Assembly: GCF_023218075.1 (NCBI RefSeq)
Contig: NZ_JALPTB010000024.1
Coordinates: 1 to 64,000 of the forward strand
Length of the DNA: 64,000 bases
DNA from: Rhodococcus sp. HM1
Lineage (GTDB): Bacteria > Actinomycetota > Actinomycetes > Mycobacteriales > Mycobacteriaceae
Direction: 5' to 3'
The position numbers were made by a program, and so were the translations under genes. This document shows, piece by piece, positions 7,636-15,815 of this stretch. Within the stretch, counting starts at the first letter, position 1, and each line of letters starts with the position of its first letter. A model generated the notes under the pieces. The model saw only the letters and a program-made list of their open reading frames with translations, was not told the DNA's origin and did no database searches.

Positions 7636-8247
7636 GTGACGTTCATCAAGATGTGTGGGTTGCGCGACGAGGCGACGGTGGAGCTGGCCGTCGGACTCGG
7701 GGTCGACGCAGTCGGCTTCGTTTTCGCCGAGAGCCCGCGCCGCGTGTCCGTCGAGCAGGCGGCGCAACTGCGATCGCGGGTTCCCGCGGGAGTCCTCGCG
7801 GTCGGGGTGTACGTGAAGATGCCGCTCGACGAGGTCGTCGCGACCGCGAAAGCCGCGAACATCGATCATGTTCAGGTGCACGACCTGCGGTCCGCGGACG
7901 ACGTGCGGATGCTGCACGACGCCGGGCTGACGGTGATCCGCGCCGTGAACACCGGCGGTGCCGAGGCACTCGACGAGGACTTCGGCGCCGACCTCCTGCT
8001 GGTCGACGGTGCGGTCGCCGGTGCCGGGGTCACGTGGGACTGGCAGGATCGCAGCGGACTGCCGCAGGGCCGGTGGATTCTCGCCGGCGGGCTGAACCCG
8101 GGCAATGTGGCCCGCGCGGTCGAGACGTCGGGTGCGTGGGGTGTGGATGTGTCCAGCGGCATCGAGTCGAGCCGCGGCGTCAAGGACCCGGAACTGATGA
8201 GAGCGTTCGCCGACGCGGTGCGCGGGATCGGCCGGGCAGGGGCGTAG
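7636..8247 (+). CDS. trpF: Phosphoribosylanthranilate isomerase (TrpF)
   Basis: Amadori isomerase of tryptophan biosynthesis, a single-domain TIM barrel of 203 residues, which is the normal length. The N-terminal IKMCGL motif places the general base at Cys7. LLLVDGAVAGAG places the general acid at Asp124. GGLNPGNV near 152 forms a phosphate-binding loop. The GTG at 7636 follows GAGAGG (7624-7629). No other trp gene is nearby. Many actinobacteria use the bifunctional PriA instead, so a separate trpF is of interest. Val-Asp-Gly replaces the more common Leu-Asp-Ser around the catalytic Asp. Confidence 0.88.
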   Translation: MTFIKMCGLRDEATVELAVGLGVDAVGFVFAESPRRVSVEQAAQLRSRVPAGVLAVGVYVKMPLDEVVATAKAANIDHVQVHDLRSADDVRMLHDAGLTVIRAVNTGGAEALDEDFGADLLLVDGAVAGAGVTWDWQDRSGLPQGRWILAGGLNPGNVARAVETSGAWGVDVSSGIESSRGVKDPELMRAFADAVRGIGRAGA

Positions 8248-8270
8248 CGAACCGGATCCGCCGAGCGAGA

Positions 8271-8306
8271 AGACAGCGGCGCGCGGACGGCAGCGCGCGG
8301 CTGTCT
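8271..8306. terminator. Hairpin between convergent trpF and DUF808 genes
   Basis: Arms 8271-8284 and 8293-8306 pair over 14 positions with one mismatch and an 8-nt loop. It lies between two convergent genes and can act on both strands. Confidence 0.65.
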
Positions 8307-8312
8307 ACCGCC

Positions 8313-9269
8313 TCAGTGGACCTCGTGCGCGTGCTTCTTGCGCTTCGGAATCAGGTGCATGATCAGCACGACCAGCGCGCCGAGGACGAGGCCGACGAGG
8401 GCCGATGCCACCGTGCCCGCGGTCCACGACAGGACACCACCGAACCCGCCGTGCACGAGCTCACCGAACCAGTGCTCGAGATCGTGGAGCCGATCGGCCG
8501 GCCAATGGAACCCGGCCTCGCCGACATTGACAATCAGGATGTGGCCACCGACCCACAGCATCGCGGCGATACCGACGACGGTCAGCACCGACATCACCTT
8601 GGGCATCGCGGCGACGAGACCGCGGCCGATCTTCTGGCTGAACTTCGATTCGCGTCCGGCGAGCGCCAGGCCCACGTCGTCCATCTTCACGATCAACGCG
8701 ACCACGCCGTACACCAGGGCGGTGATGAGGATGGCGACGACGATGAGCACCAGCAGCCGGGTGAGGAACGGTTCGTTCTCGACCGACGACAGGGAGATCA
8801 CCATGATCTCGGCGGACAGGATCAGGTCGGTGCGGATCGCACCGCTGACCATCGTCTTCTCGAACGCGGGCCCCTTCTCGGCCGCGGTGGCGCCCTCTTC
8901 CTCGTGGTGCCCGCCGGTGAGCGCTTCGTAGACCTTCTCGGCGCCCTCGTAGCAGAGGAACAGGCCGCCGGCGATCAGCAGGTACGGCAGCGCCTGCGGC
9001 AGGAACTCACTGAGGATCATCGCGACCGGCAGGATGATCAGCAGTTTGTTCCGGATCGATCCGATCGCGATCTTGCGGATGATCGGCAGCTCGCGGTCGG
9101 GGGTGAACCCGTGCACGTAGCGCGGGGTGACGGCCGTGTCGTCGACGACCACACCCGCCGCCTTCACGCTGGCCTTACCGGCGGCTGCACCTATGTCGTC
9201 GATGGATGCTGCAGCTGCCTTCGCAATCAGCGCGACGTCGTCCAGCAGGGCGACGAGACCACCAGCCAC
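8313..9269 (-). CDS. DUF808 family membrane protein (YedI-like)
   Basis: 318 residues of an integral membrane protein. The N-terminal GGLVALLDDVALIAKAAAAS is the signature opening of DUF808. Several hydrophobic helices follow (about 70-110, 150-205, 230-255, 280-305), ending in a basic, His-rich tail. The function is unknown in this family. The GTG at 9269 is selected because AGGGAGG lies just upstream; the upstream ATG in the same frame has no SD. A terminator hairpin follows. Confidence 0.88.
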   Translation of the reverse strand: MAGGLVALLDDVALIAKAAAASIDDIGAAAGKASVKAAGVVVDDTAVTPRYVHGFTPDRELPIIRKIAIGSIRNKLLIILPVAMILSEFLPQALPYLLIAGGLFLCYEGAEKVYEALTGGHHEEEGATAAEKGPAFEKTMVSGAIRTDLILSAEIMVISLSSVENEPFLTRLLVLIVVAILITALVYGVVALIVKMDDVGLALAGRESKFSQKIGRGLVAAMPKVMSVLTVVGIAAMLWVGGHILIVNVGEAGFHWPADRLHDLEHWFGELVHGGFGGVLSWTAGTVASALVGLVLGALVVLIMHLIPKRKKHAHEVH

Positions 9270-9374
9270 GGGAACCTCCCTCTTTCGGCTGTGCCGAGCC
9301 GAACGCGACACACACTGTTGCGAGTCCTCTCGAACGGTACCGAATTCGCGGTGACGGACACCAACGAGCCGCGG

Positions 9375-10133
9375 TCAGCCGATCCGGACCACTGCGGTCC
9401 GCGGATGCTCGACAAGATCGATCATCGCGTCGACGAACGGACGGTCGCCGACGGTCAGTTCCACATAGTGCTGATGAATCGCGAAGTAGCGCTCGACGCG
9501 GCGCGCGGCTTCACTGGAGTCCGCGCGCGGGTCGACCATGTCGCAGACGGCGTCGCCCAGGGCGCAAACCGTGGCGACCGGAACGGTCCCGAACCCAGCA
9601 CGCTCACCCGTGAACGAGATCCCCGGAAGAGCACCGGGCGCGACGACCTCCGCGCCGGTGCCGGGGGTACGCGGGTCGGCGATCACCACCCCGGCGAGAT
9701 CGGCCGGGCGGTCCAGGTCCTGCGTGAGATCGGCGAGGACGTCACCGGCGATCGCGGCACCCTGGGAGAAGCCGACGACGCGATACGCCGCCCCGGGGCA
9801 CTCGGCGTGGGCGAGGGTGATCTGCCGGTGCAGTTCACGGACTCCGATCTCCTTGGACCGGTCGTACGTGTGGCTCCCGAGCGGACTGATCTCCCCCGGA
9901 TAGTCGATCCGCACGGTGCGTGCCCCGCGTTCGGCCAGGCCCTCGAGGATCGGATGGACCGTCGATGTGGGCTTGCCGACCTTGAGGGTGCCGTCGACAC
10001 CGAAGACGATCGTGTGCGGACACGTACCTTGTTCCGGCGGGGACGCAGCGGCGGGACCGGTCGCGAGCCCGGCGATCGCGACCGCGGCAACGGCGATCGT
10101 ACCGAACCGTGTCGCTCGCGGCCGCCGGTGCAT
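9375..10133 (-). CDS. Secreted cutinase/PE-PPE-like serine hydrolase
   Basis: 252 residues with a Sec-type signal peptide (basic start, hydrophobic 11-28, cleavage near AAAS). The GFSQGA motif with Ser123 and the later Asp and His (HQHYVEL near 227-233) give a catalytic triad as in cutinase-like and PE-PPE domain esterases of mycolata. Such enzymes cleave lipid or ester substrates outside the cell or in the envelope. The pairs CPH/ECPG and VCALGDAVCD could form disulfides. It precedes the F420-type gene on the same strand by transcription order but the spacing gives no clear operon. Confidence 0.8.
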   Translation of the reverse strand: MHRRPRATRFGTIAVAAVAIAGLATGPAAASPPEQGTCPHTIVFGVDGTLKVGKPTSTVHPILEGLAERGARTVRIDYPGEISPLGSHTYDRSKEIGVRELHRQITLAHAECPGAAYRVVGFSQGAAIAGDVLADLTQDLDRPADLAGVVIADPRTPGTGAEVVAPGALPGISFTGERAGFGTVPVATVCALGDAVCDMVDPRADSSEAARRVERYFAIHQHYVELTVGDRPFVDAMIDLVEHPRTAVVRIG

Positions 10134-10215
10134 GTGTGCTCCTCCCCTGATCCGCGTGGACGGTATCAGGGGTCGGTGGTCGGCGTCGTCGTGCGTTCGG
10201 ACGACCGTGCCCGGA

Positions 10216-11253
10216 TCACCTCGCGCGATAGGCGGTGACGATCGGCTCCAGTTCGTCGGGTGTGCAACCGTGCAGGATCACCGCGTCGGCGCCGTAGTCG
10301 AACTCGCGTCGGATCCGCTGTGCGCACTGCCCGGCGGATCCGGTGGCCGCGGGTTCGAGCCATTCGTCGGGAAGCAGCGTCGCGATGTGCTCGATCTGGT
10401 CGGCCGACGCCTTGTGGTCGATCCCACCCGGAATCGAGAGAAGCACCGGGTCGCTTCGGAAGCGTTGCAGCACAGCGGGATCCCAGTTGTTCGTCCGCAC
10501 CAGCAGATCGCCGTAACCCTGCAGGTACGTCGCGAGCCGCGCCACCGACTTCTTCAACCGCAGTTCCTCGGGCAGGTGGTCGCCGACGGTCGCGAGGCAC
10601 GACCACACCCGGACGTCGTCGGGGTCGCGGCCCGCCTCTTCGGCGGCCTTCTTCACGATTGCCACCGACCGTTGCAGGGTCTCGGGTGTGAAGTAGGTGT
10701 GCAGGACGACGTCGTCGAACGCCCGTCCTCCCAGCGCGAGTGAGCGTGGCCCGAACGCCACCAGGGCGAGGCGGATGTCCTCGTCGAAATCGGGATCGAG
10801 GAACAGCAGCGGGTATTCACCGATCGGACCGGAATGTCCGACGACGACCTCGCCGCGCCACAGCCTGCGCATGACCTGCGCGAAGTCCTCCATCTGCGCG
10901 GTGGTCACCTCGGGCACACCGAACGCGGAGTACAGAGCGGCGATGCCGCGGCCGATCCCGAGGGTGAACCGGCCACCGGAGAGGCGGTGCATCGTGGTGG
11001 CCCACGAGGCGGTGATGAGCGGGTGCCGGGTGTTGTGGTTGGTCGCCGCGGTGGCGATGCGCATGCGCTCGGTGACCGCGCACGCCGCCCCGGTCAGCGA
11101 CGAGGCCTCCTTGATGTTCCACCGTTCGGAGATGAACGCGGTGCCGAAGCCGAGTTTCTCCCCGCGGCGGGCCTCCTCGACCAGAGTTCTCGGCCCGTCG
11201 CCGCCCGCCCCGGCCAGCAGGTAGTAACCCAGTTCGTCGAGCGTGTGGTGCAC
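10216..11253 (-). CDS. F420-dependent luciferase-like (LLM) oxidoreductase
   Basis: 345 residues with a TIM-barrel of the luciferase-like monooxygenase superfamily. The stretch HRLSGGRFTLGIGRG at about 88-102 and the preceding ATAATNHNTRHP are typical of mycobacterial/rhodococcal F420-dependent members. It would use F420 to reduce or oxidise a small organic molecule; the substrate is unknown. GTG at 11253 has GGAAGG about 8 nt upstream. It starts 54 bp downstream of the lcpR stop on the same strand and may be co-transcribed with lcpR. Confidence 0.83.
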   Translation of the reverse strand: MHHTLDELGYYLLAGAGGDGPRTLVEEARRGEKLGFGTAFISERWNIKEASSLTGAACAVTERMRIATAATNHNTRHPLITASWATTMHRLSGGRFTLGIGRGIAALYSAFGVPEVTTAQMEDFAQVMRRLWRGEVVVGHSGPIGEYPLLFLDPDFDEDIRLALVAFGPRSLALGGRAFDDVVLHTYFTPETLQRSVAIVKKAAEEAGRDPDDVRVWSCLATVGDHLPEELRLKKSVARLATYLQGYGDLLVRTNNWDPAVLQRFRSDPVLLSIPGGIDHKASADQIEHIATLLPDEWLEPAATGSAGQCAQRIRREFDYGADAVILHGCTPDELEPIVTAYRAR

Positions 11254-11307
11254 GGTTGGGCCTTCCGACGACGGCGGGGTGGGAACATCCTTGCTTCGGT
11301 GGGTGAC

Positions 11308-11991
11308 TCAGCCGGCTTCCTGTTGCGGCACCTGCAGCATGGGCACCAGGAATCGGCGTGCGATCGCCGTCAGTTCGGCGTCGTCGTCGAGATCGACGAT
11401 GCGACTGGGAAAAGCGAGGAACGAGCCGGTGATCCGGACCATCATCTCCGCGACCAGGTCGACGTCGAGTTCCGCGGCGACGGTGCCGGACGCCTGCTCG
11501 CGTCGAAGCTGCCCGGCAACGAATATCTGTACTGCCGAGAGCATTTCGCCGTTCGCACCGATGATGGATCCGGCGAACGAGGTGGGGTCGGTTTCGATCA
11601 GCGCGGTGACGAGCGGATTGGTGCGGATCGTCCGCAGTGAGCTCACGAAGCCGAGGATCACACGGTCGGCGACCGTGGGGGCGCCGGCGACCTCTTCGAT
11701 GAACCGGGTGAAATACCGGCTGAACTCCCGCAGGATCACCTGGTCGACCAGGGCCTCCTTGGTGTCGAACTTGCGGTAGATCGTGATGCGGGAAAGGTTG
11801 GCGCGCTTGGCGACATCCTCCATCGTCGACCGCTGAATGCCCATCCGGCAGAACTGGTCGTATGCCGCATCGAGCAGACGGGTTCGGGTCGTGTCGGGGT
11901 CGTCCGCCGGCTCGACGGCGTCGCTGTACGCGCGTTCGAGAAGCGACGTCGATCTGAACAATCCCGACCTGGTCGACGATCTTGATTCCAC
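11308..11991 (-). CDS. lcpR: TetR family regulator, probable repressor of lcp (LcpR-like)
   Basis: 227 residues. The helix-turn-helix lies at about 52-72 (MEDVAKRANLSRITIYRKF) with a C-terminal ligand domain. It is divergent from the latex clearing protein gene, the arrangement in which LcpR-type TetR repressors are known in rubber-degrading actinobacteria. GTG at 11991 follows a perfect AGGAGGT. A perfect 15-bp palindrome lies 18 bp upstream of its start and a second, weaker copy overlaps the lcp promoter, which supports repression of both genes. The ligand is presumably a product of rubber cleavage (inference). Confidence 0.82.
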   Translation of the reverse strand: MESRSSTRSGLFRSTSLLERAYSDAVEPADDPDTTRTRLLDAAYDQFCRMGIQRSTMEDVAKRANLSRITIYRKFDTKEALVDQVILREFSRYFTRFIEEVAGAPTVADRVILGFVSSLRTIRTNPLVTALIETDPTSFAGSIIGANGEMLSAVQIFVAGQLRREQASGTVAAELDVDLVAEMMVRITGSFLAFPSRIVDLDDDAELTAIARRFLVPMLQVPQQEAG

Positions 11992-12008
11992 GGCTACCTC
12001 CTGTGATG

Positions 12009-12023
12009 ACCCTGTTACAGGGT
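12009..12023. promoter_or_regulatory. Primary TetR/LcpR operator
   Basis: ACCCTGTTACAGGGT is a perfect palindrome with 7-bp arms around one central base. It lies directly upstream of the TetR gene. Confidence 0.7.
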
Positions 12024-12076
12024 GACGCTTCGGGACGGATTCCGGGAATCTTCCGTGAGGATCGTGGCGATGTGCT

Positions 12077-12109
12077 CTCCTGATACAGGGTAACTGCTGC
12101 TGTTACATT
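12077..12109 (+). promoter_or_regulatory. lcp promoter with second LcpR-like operator
   Basis: 12077-12091 (CTCCTGATACAGGGT) matches the primary operator at 12 of 15 positions, with one half-site intact. TACATT at 12104-12109 is a good actinobacterial -10, and the operator covers the expected -35 zone, which would explain repression. Confidence 0.55.
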
Positions 12110-12137
12110 GCCACATCGAAGCCAATGGGGGCTGCGG

Positions 12138-13364
12138 ATGTCCGATTTGAGCAGACGGAACGTTCTGAAAGCCGGAGGGGCGCTCGCGGCGCTCGGGGCG
12201 GTCGCGGCGGCGACCCCGGCGCAGGCTCGTCCGTGGAGATGGTCGCCGGCCGGGTCGATACCCGGTACCGGCGACGGAGCGGATCCTCACCTGGTGTGGG
12301 ATGAGGAGGCGGACACGCTGGTCGCGTCGCTGTTCGAGCGCGGTGAGGTCCCCTTGGTCAACGACCTGTTGCGCGGGTGGAAGAAGAACGGGCAGCCGCT
12401 CCCCGCCGGGCTGCCTGCCGACCTGCACGCCTTTCTCGAGCGGCATCGACAGCTCCCGGAATGGGCGGATGTCGGAAAGCTCGCCACTGCAGTGAAATTC
12501 AACGACAAGCGCGGGCTCTATCTCGGTGTCCTCTACGGCTTCGCGAGCGGCATGATGAGCACCGTCATCCCGAAGGAATCGGTCGCCGTCTACTACTCCA
12601 AGGGCGGCGCCAACATGAAGCGCCGCATCTCGCGGACGGCGAAACTCGGCTACGACATCGGTTCGCGCAACGCCTATCTGCCCGACGGCGAGATGATCGT
12701 GACGGGCCTGAAAACACGTCTCGCGCACGCCGGGGTGCGGCACCTGCTGCCGCAGTCGTCGCACTGGATCGACGTGGCGCCCGAGGAATATCCCATCAGT
12801 CAGCACGACATCATGGTCACCTGGCACAGCCTCCCGACCTCGGTGATGCGCGTGCTGAAGAACTGGCAGGTGCCGGTCGCCGCGGACGAGAGCGAGGCGT
12901 TCCTGCATTCGTGGCAGGTCAGCGCGCACATGCTCGGTGTCCAGGACCAGTACATTCCCGCGACGTGGGCAGACGCCGAAGCCCAGGCGACGCAGGTGCT
13001 CGATCCGATCCTGGCGCCGACCCCGGAGGGGCTGAAGCTCGCCGACATGCTCCTCGATCTCGGTGCGGGACTGGACTTCACGTTGCTGACCCGGCCGATC
13101 CTGGGGGCACTGACCCGCTACGTGCTCGGCGACCGGATCGCCGACTGGCTGAAGATCCCTCCCGAGCCGGTCTGGGGCACGCTGCTGAACGTCGGGTGGC
13201 GGCCGTTCATCGCGGTGCGCGAAGGCCTGCTGCCGTTGCCGCTCGCACCGGACGCCTACTGGGCGTTCGACGAACTGCTGCGCCAGTTCGTGTTGTTGTA
13301 CATGTCGGAGTTGCAGACGATCAGCATCGAGATCCCGACGTTCAACAACCCCAACTACCCGTAG
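12138..13364 (+). CDS. lcp: Latex clearing protein (rubber oxygenase)
   Basis: Secreted b-type haem dioxygenase that cleaves poly(cis-1,4-isoprene) into oligo-isoprenoid aldehydes/ketones. At 408 residues it has the normal Lcp length. The start MSDLSRRNVLKAGG carries a twin-arginine (Tat) signal with Ala-rich h-region and an AQA cleavage site near 30. The DUF2236/MpaB-like core has the TRLAHAGVRH stretch with His197 and His202, matching the haem-ligand region of LcpK30 (His198), and RISRT at 163-167 on the distal side. ATG 12138 is preferred over an in-frame start at 12108, which would separate the Tat motif from the N-terminus. A palindrome repeat follows the stop. Confidence 0.88.
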   Translation: MSDLSRRNVLKAGGALAALGAVAAATPAQARPWRWSPAGSIPGTGDGADPHLVWDEEADTLVASLFERGEVPLVNDLLRGWKKNGQPLPAGLPADLHAFLERHRQLPEWADVGKLATAVKFNDKRGLYLGVLYGFASGMMSTVIPKESVAVYYSKGGANMKRRISRTAKLGYDIGSRNAYLPDGEMIVTGLKTRLAHAGVRHLLPQSSHWIDVAPEEYPISQHDIMVTWHSLPTSVMRVLKNWQVPVAADESEAFLHSWQVSAHMLGVQDQYIPATWADAEAQATQVLDPILAPTPEGLKLADMLLDLGAGLDFTLLTRPILGALTRYVLGDRIADWLKIPPEPVWGTLLNVGWRPFIAVREGLLPLPLAPDAYWAFDELLRQFVLLYMSELQTISIEIPTFNNPNYP

Positions 13365-13380
13365 GTGCGGCTTCGCCGCC

Positions 13381-13422
13381 GGTGTGCCTTTGTGGCGGTC
13401 AGGGCCGCCACAAAGGCACACC
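13381..13422. repeat. Dispersed palindromic element, copy 1
   Basis: Arms GGTGTGCCTTTGTGGCGG (13381-13398) and its exact complement (13405-13422) form an 18-bp perfect stem with loop TCAGGG. It lies between convergent lcp and the carboxyltransferase gene. Near-identical copies are at 57049-57088 and 59194-59233. Here it could end both transcripts. Confidence 0.85.
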
Positions 13423-13427
13423 GGGGT

Positions 13428-14966
13428 TCACCAGGTATCTACGGCACCACCGCTTCCCGAGATCTCCCCGCCGGCGGCCGCAGCCTCCACCAGATGAGCT
13501 ATGAGAGAGCGGGTTTCGGCAGGGTCGATCACGTCGTCGATCTCGAAGTACCGGGCCGCGTTCAGGCCGGTGGAGTTGGCTCGCAGCATCTCGGTCAGTT
13601 GCCGGACCCGTTCCTCGCGTTCGTCGTCGTCGGTGATCGCCTCGAGTTCGGCGCGCATCGACAGTCGCACGGCGCCTTCGAGTCCCATCGCGCCCATCGT
13701 TGCTCCGGGCCACGCGATCGTCATCAACGGCGAGTGGGTGCTGCCCGCCAGCATCGCCTGGGCACCGAGTCCGTAAGCGCGCCTGAGGATCACACCGATG
13801 AATGGCACCTGGATCCGGGCCGCGGCGACGAGCAGCCGTGACGCGTGCCGAACCAGCCCGGTCCGTTCCGCGTCCGGGCCGACCATGATGCCCGGGGTGT
13901 CGACGAGCGAGATCACCGGGAATCCGTATGCGTCGCACAACTGCAGGAACCGGGCGGCCTTGTCGCTGCCGTCGGAGGTGATCGCCCCGGCCGTGTGGCG
14001 GGAATCGTTCGCGAGGATCCCGACCGTGCGGCCCTCGATCCGTCCCAGGGCGGTGTACAGCTCGGGTGCGAAGCCGGGCCGCAGCACGGTGACGGACTCC
14101 TCGTCGCACAGGGTCTCGACGACGGGCGCGACGTCGAAGGTCGTGCGTTCGTGCTCGGGGACGAGATCCCGGAGAACGGATTGATCTGCTGCGGACCATG
14201 TCTCGGACCTTCCGAGGAAGTAGCCGAGCAGGTGGCACGCCATTTCCGCCGCGTCCTCGGAGTCGTCCACCGCGACGTCGACGACCCCGTTCTCGATCAT
14301 CACGTCGAGCGGCCCGATGTCGGCGGCGGCGACGTCGCCCAGCCCACCGCCGGAGATCATCGCCGGACCGCCCATGCCCAGCGACGCACGCGGTGTTGCG
14401 ACTATGAGGTCGGCGCAACCGGCGATGACGGCGTTCCCGGCGAAGCAGTTGTCGTCGACGACGGCGATCCGCGGTACCCGACCCGACAGCGCCGCCCACT
14501 CGGCGAACGTGGTCACGTCCAGAGCCGACACCAGCGGCAGATCCGTATCGCCGGGGCGCCCGCCACCGCCGGAGGCGACGAACACGGTGGGCAGGCGGAG
14601 TCGGCCGATGACCTCGATGAGGCGATCGGTCTTGCGGTGCCCGCGCATCCCCTGGGTTCCCGCCATGACGAGATAGTCGTAGGACAGGACCGCGCACGGC
14701 CGTCCGTCGATCGTGGCCACTCCCCCGACGATGCCGTCCGCGACCGTGCGGTCGAGCAGTTCGTCCATGCTGCGGCGCGCTTCCTGCGCCGCGGTGACGA
14801 AGCGGCCGTACTCGACGAAGCTGCCCGGATCGACGATGCGCGCGATGTGTTCTCGGGCGGTGGTCCCGCCGCGAGCGTGCAGTTTCTCGACGGCGTCGGG
14901 CCGCGCCGAGTCCTCGGTGAGGGCTCGGCGTGCGAGTACGTCCAGGAGATCGGGGCGAATCGTCAT
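13428..14966 (-). CDS. Acyl-CoA carboxylase carboxyltransferase (beta) subunit
   Basis: 512 residues with two crotonase-like halves of the carboxyltransferase fold. Glycine-rich oxyanion loops appear at about 107-118 (LVMAGTQGMRGH), 129-140 (SGGGGRPG) and 193-205 (MGGPAMISGGG), with a second set near 400-420 (AYGLGAQAM). It transfers CO2 from biotin to an acyl-CoA (acetyl-, propionyl- or similar). No biotin carboxylase subunit is next to it, so the partner must lie elsewhere. ATG at 14966 starts the conserved region; the frame is open far upstream without similarity. Substrate is not predictable. Confidence 0.87.
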   Translation of the reverse strand: MTIRPDLLDVLARRALTEDSARPDAVEKLHARGGTTAREHIARIVDPGSFVEYGRFVTAAQEARRSMDELLDRTVADGIVGGVATIDGRPCAVLSYDYLVMAGTQGMRGHRKTDRLIEVIGRLRLPTVFVASGGGGRPGDTDLPLVSALDVTTFAEWAALSGRVPRIAVVDDNCFAGNAVIAGCADLIVATPRASLGMGGPAMISGGGLGDVAAADIGPLDVMIENGVVDVAVDDSEDAAEMACHLLGYFLGRSETWSAADQSVLRDLVPEHERTTFDVAPVVETLCDEESVTVLRPGFAPELYTALGRIEGRTVGILANDSRHTAGAITSDGSDKAARFLQLCDAYGFPVISLVDTPGIMVGPDAERTGLVRHASRLLVAAARIQVPFIGVILRRAYGLGAQAMLAGSTHSPLMTIAWPGATMGAMGLEGAVRLSMRAELEAITDDDEREERVRQLTEMLRANSTGLNAARYFEIDDVIDPAETRSLIAHLVEAAAAGGEISGSGGAVDTW

Positions 14967-15034
14967 GCCGACACAATAGAAACCGTGTGCCGGCCGCCCG
15001 CACCCGCGATCGTCACAGGCGCTGTCGGCGCAGG

Positions 15035-15646
15035 TCAGGCTCGTTCTATGCGCGAACGCAACAAGTCCAGGCCGGGACCCTCGAGTTCGTCCAGCACGGC
15101 GGGCCGGCCGACCATCGCCAACGCGAGTGCTTCGCCGGTGGCTCGCACGATCGGGCCATCGCCCCGCTCCCACGCAATGTCGGTGGCGACGAGACGCAGC
15201 CCGCGGATATAGCGGGAGGGGCGGGCGAACGGATCCGGACGGTCGAGGACCAGGCGAAGACGATCGGCGTCGATGGCCCGGGGAATCCCCAGGGGGCGCC
15301 GGATGTCCTGTTGGTGCACAAGATGATCGGCGAGGGTCAGCCGCGGGAACCAACGGGGAAACCAGCTTCCGGAGATCGACGTCGCCAACCCGTCGACGAG
15401 GCGATCGACGGGTACGTTGCGTGCTGCCTCGACGTAGTGTCGGTTGAGGCGGTCGGCGGACGGATTGCGCAGGCCGGCGAGGAAATAACGGTGGAACGGC
15501 ACACCGTCGATCGACAGGTGGCCGGCGACGTCCCGCACGGACCACCCCTCGCAGAGCGACGGCGTCGCCCACTGTTCCGGTGTCAGCGAGCGGAGCAGAT
15601 CCACGAGTTCGGCACGTTCGGCGATAATGTGCTCACGGGTGTTCAC
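15035..15646 (-). CDS. Maleylpyruvate isomerase-like (DinB/MDMPI N-domain) protein
   Basis: 203 residues of the TIGR03083/mycothiol-dependent maleylpyruvate isomerase N-terminal domain type. The LTPEQWATPSLCEGWSVRDV motif at about 23-42 followed by GHL is characteristic. The metal-binding histidines of the DinB-like bundle are likely in GHL and in ADHLVHQQDI near 130. Such proteins are metal-dependent thiol S-transferases using mycothiol; the substrate here is unknown. GTG 15646 has a weak GGTGGA upstream; an alternative GTG at 15670 has none. Confidence 0.8.
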   Translation of the reverse strand: MNTREHIIAERAELVDLLRSLTPEQWATPSLCEGWSVRDVAGHLSIDGVPFHRYFLAGLRNPSADRLNRHYVEAARNVPVDRLVDGLATSISGSWFPRWFPRLTLADHLVHQQDIRRPLGIPRAIDADRLRLVLDRPDPFARPSRYIRGLRLVATDIAWERGDGPIVRATGEALALAMVGRPAVLDELEGPGLDLLRSRIERA

Positions 15647-15815
15647 AGATCCACCACACCTCGAGCGCACCGCGATTGCGTTCGGTCCTATGACATTTCA
15701 CAAAGGGTGAATCTAGAGGCTGGTGGTGGCCACCGCGCCCAAAATGCCGGATCGGCAACGGGTTCGGTGCCATACTCCGGTGGGTCGCACATTTCCTACA
15801 CGGATCGAGGTAGGC

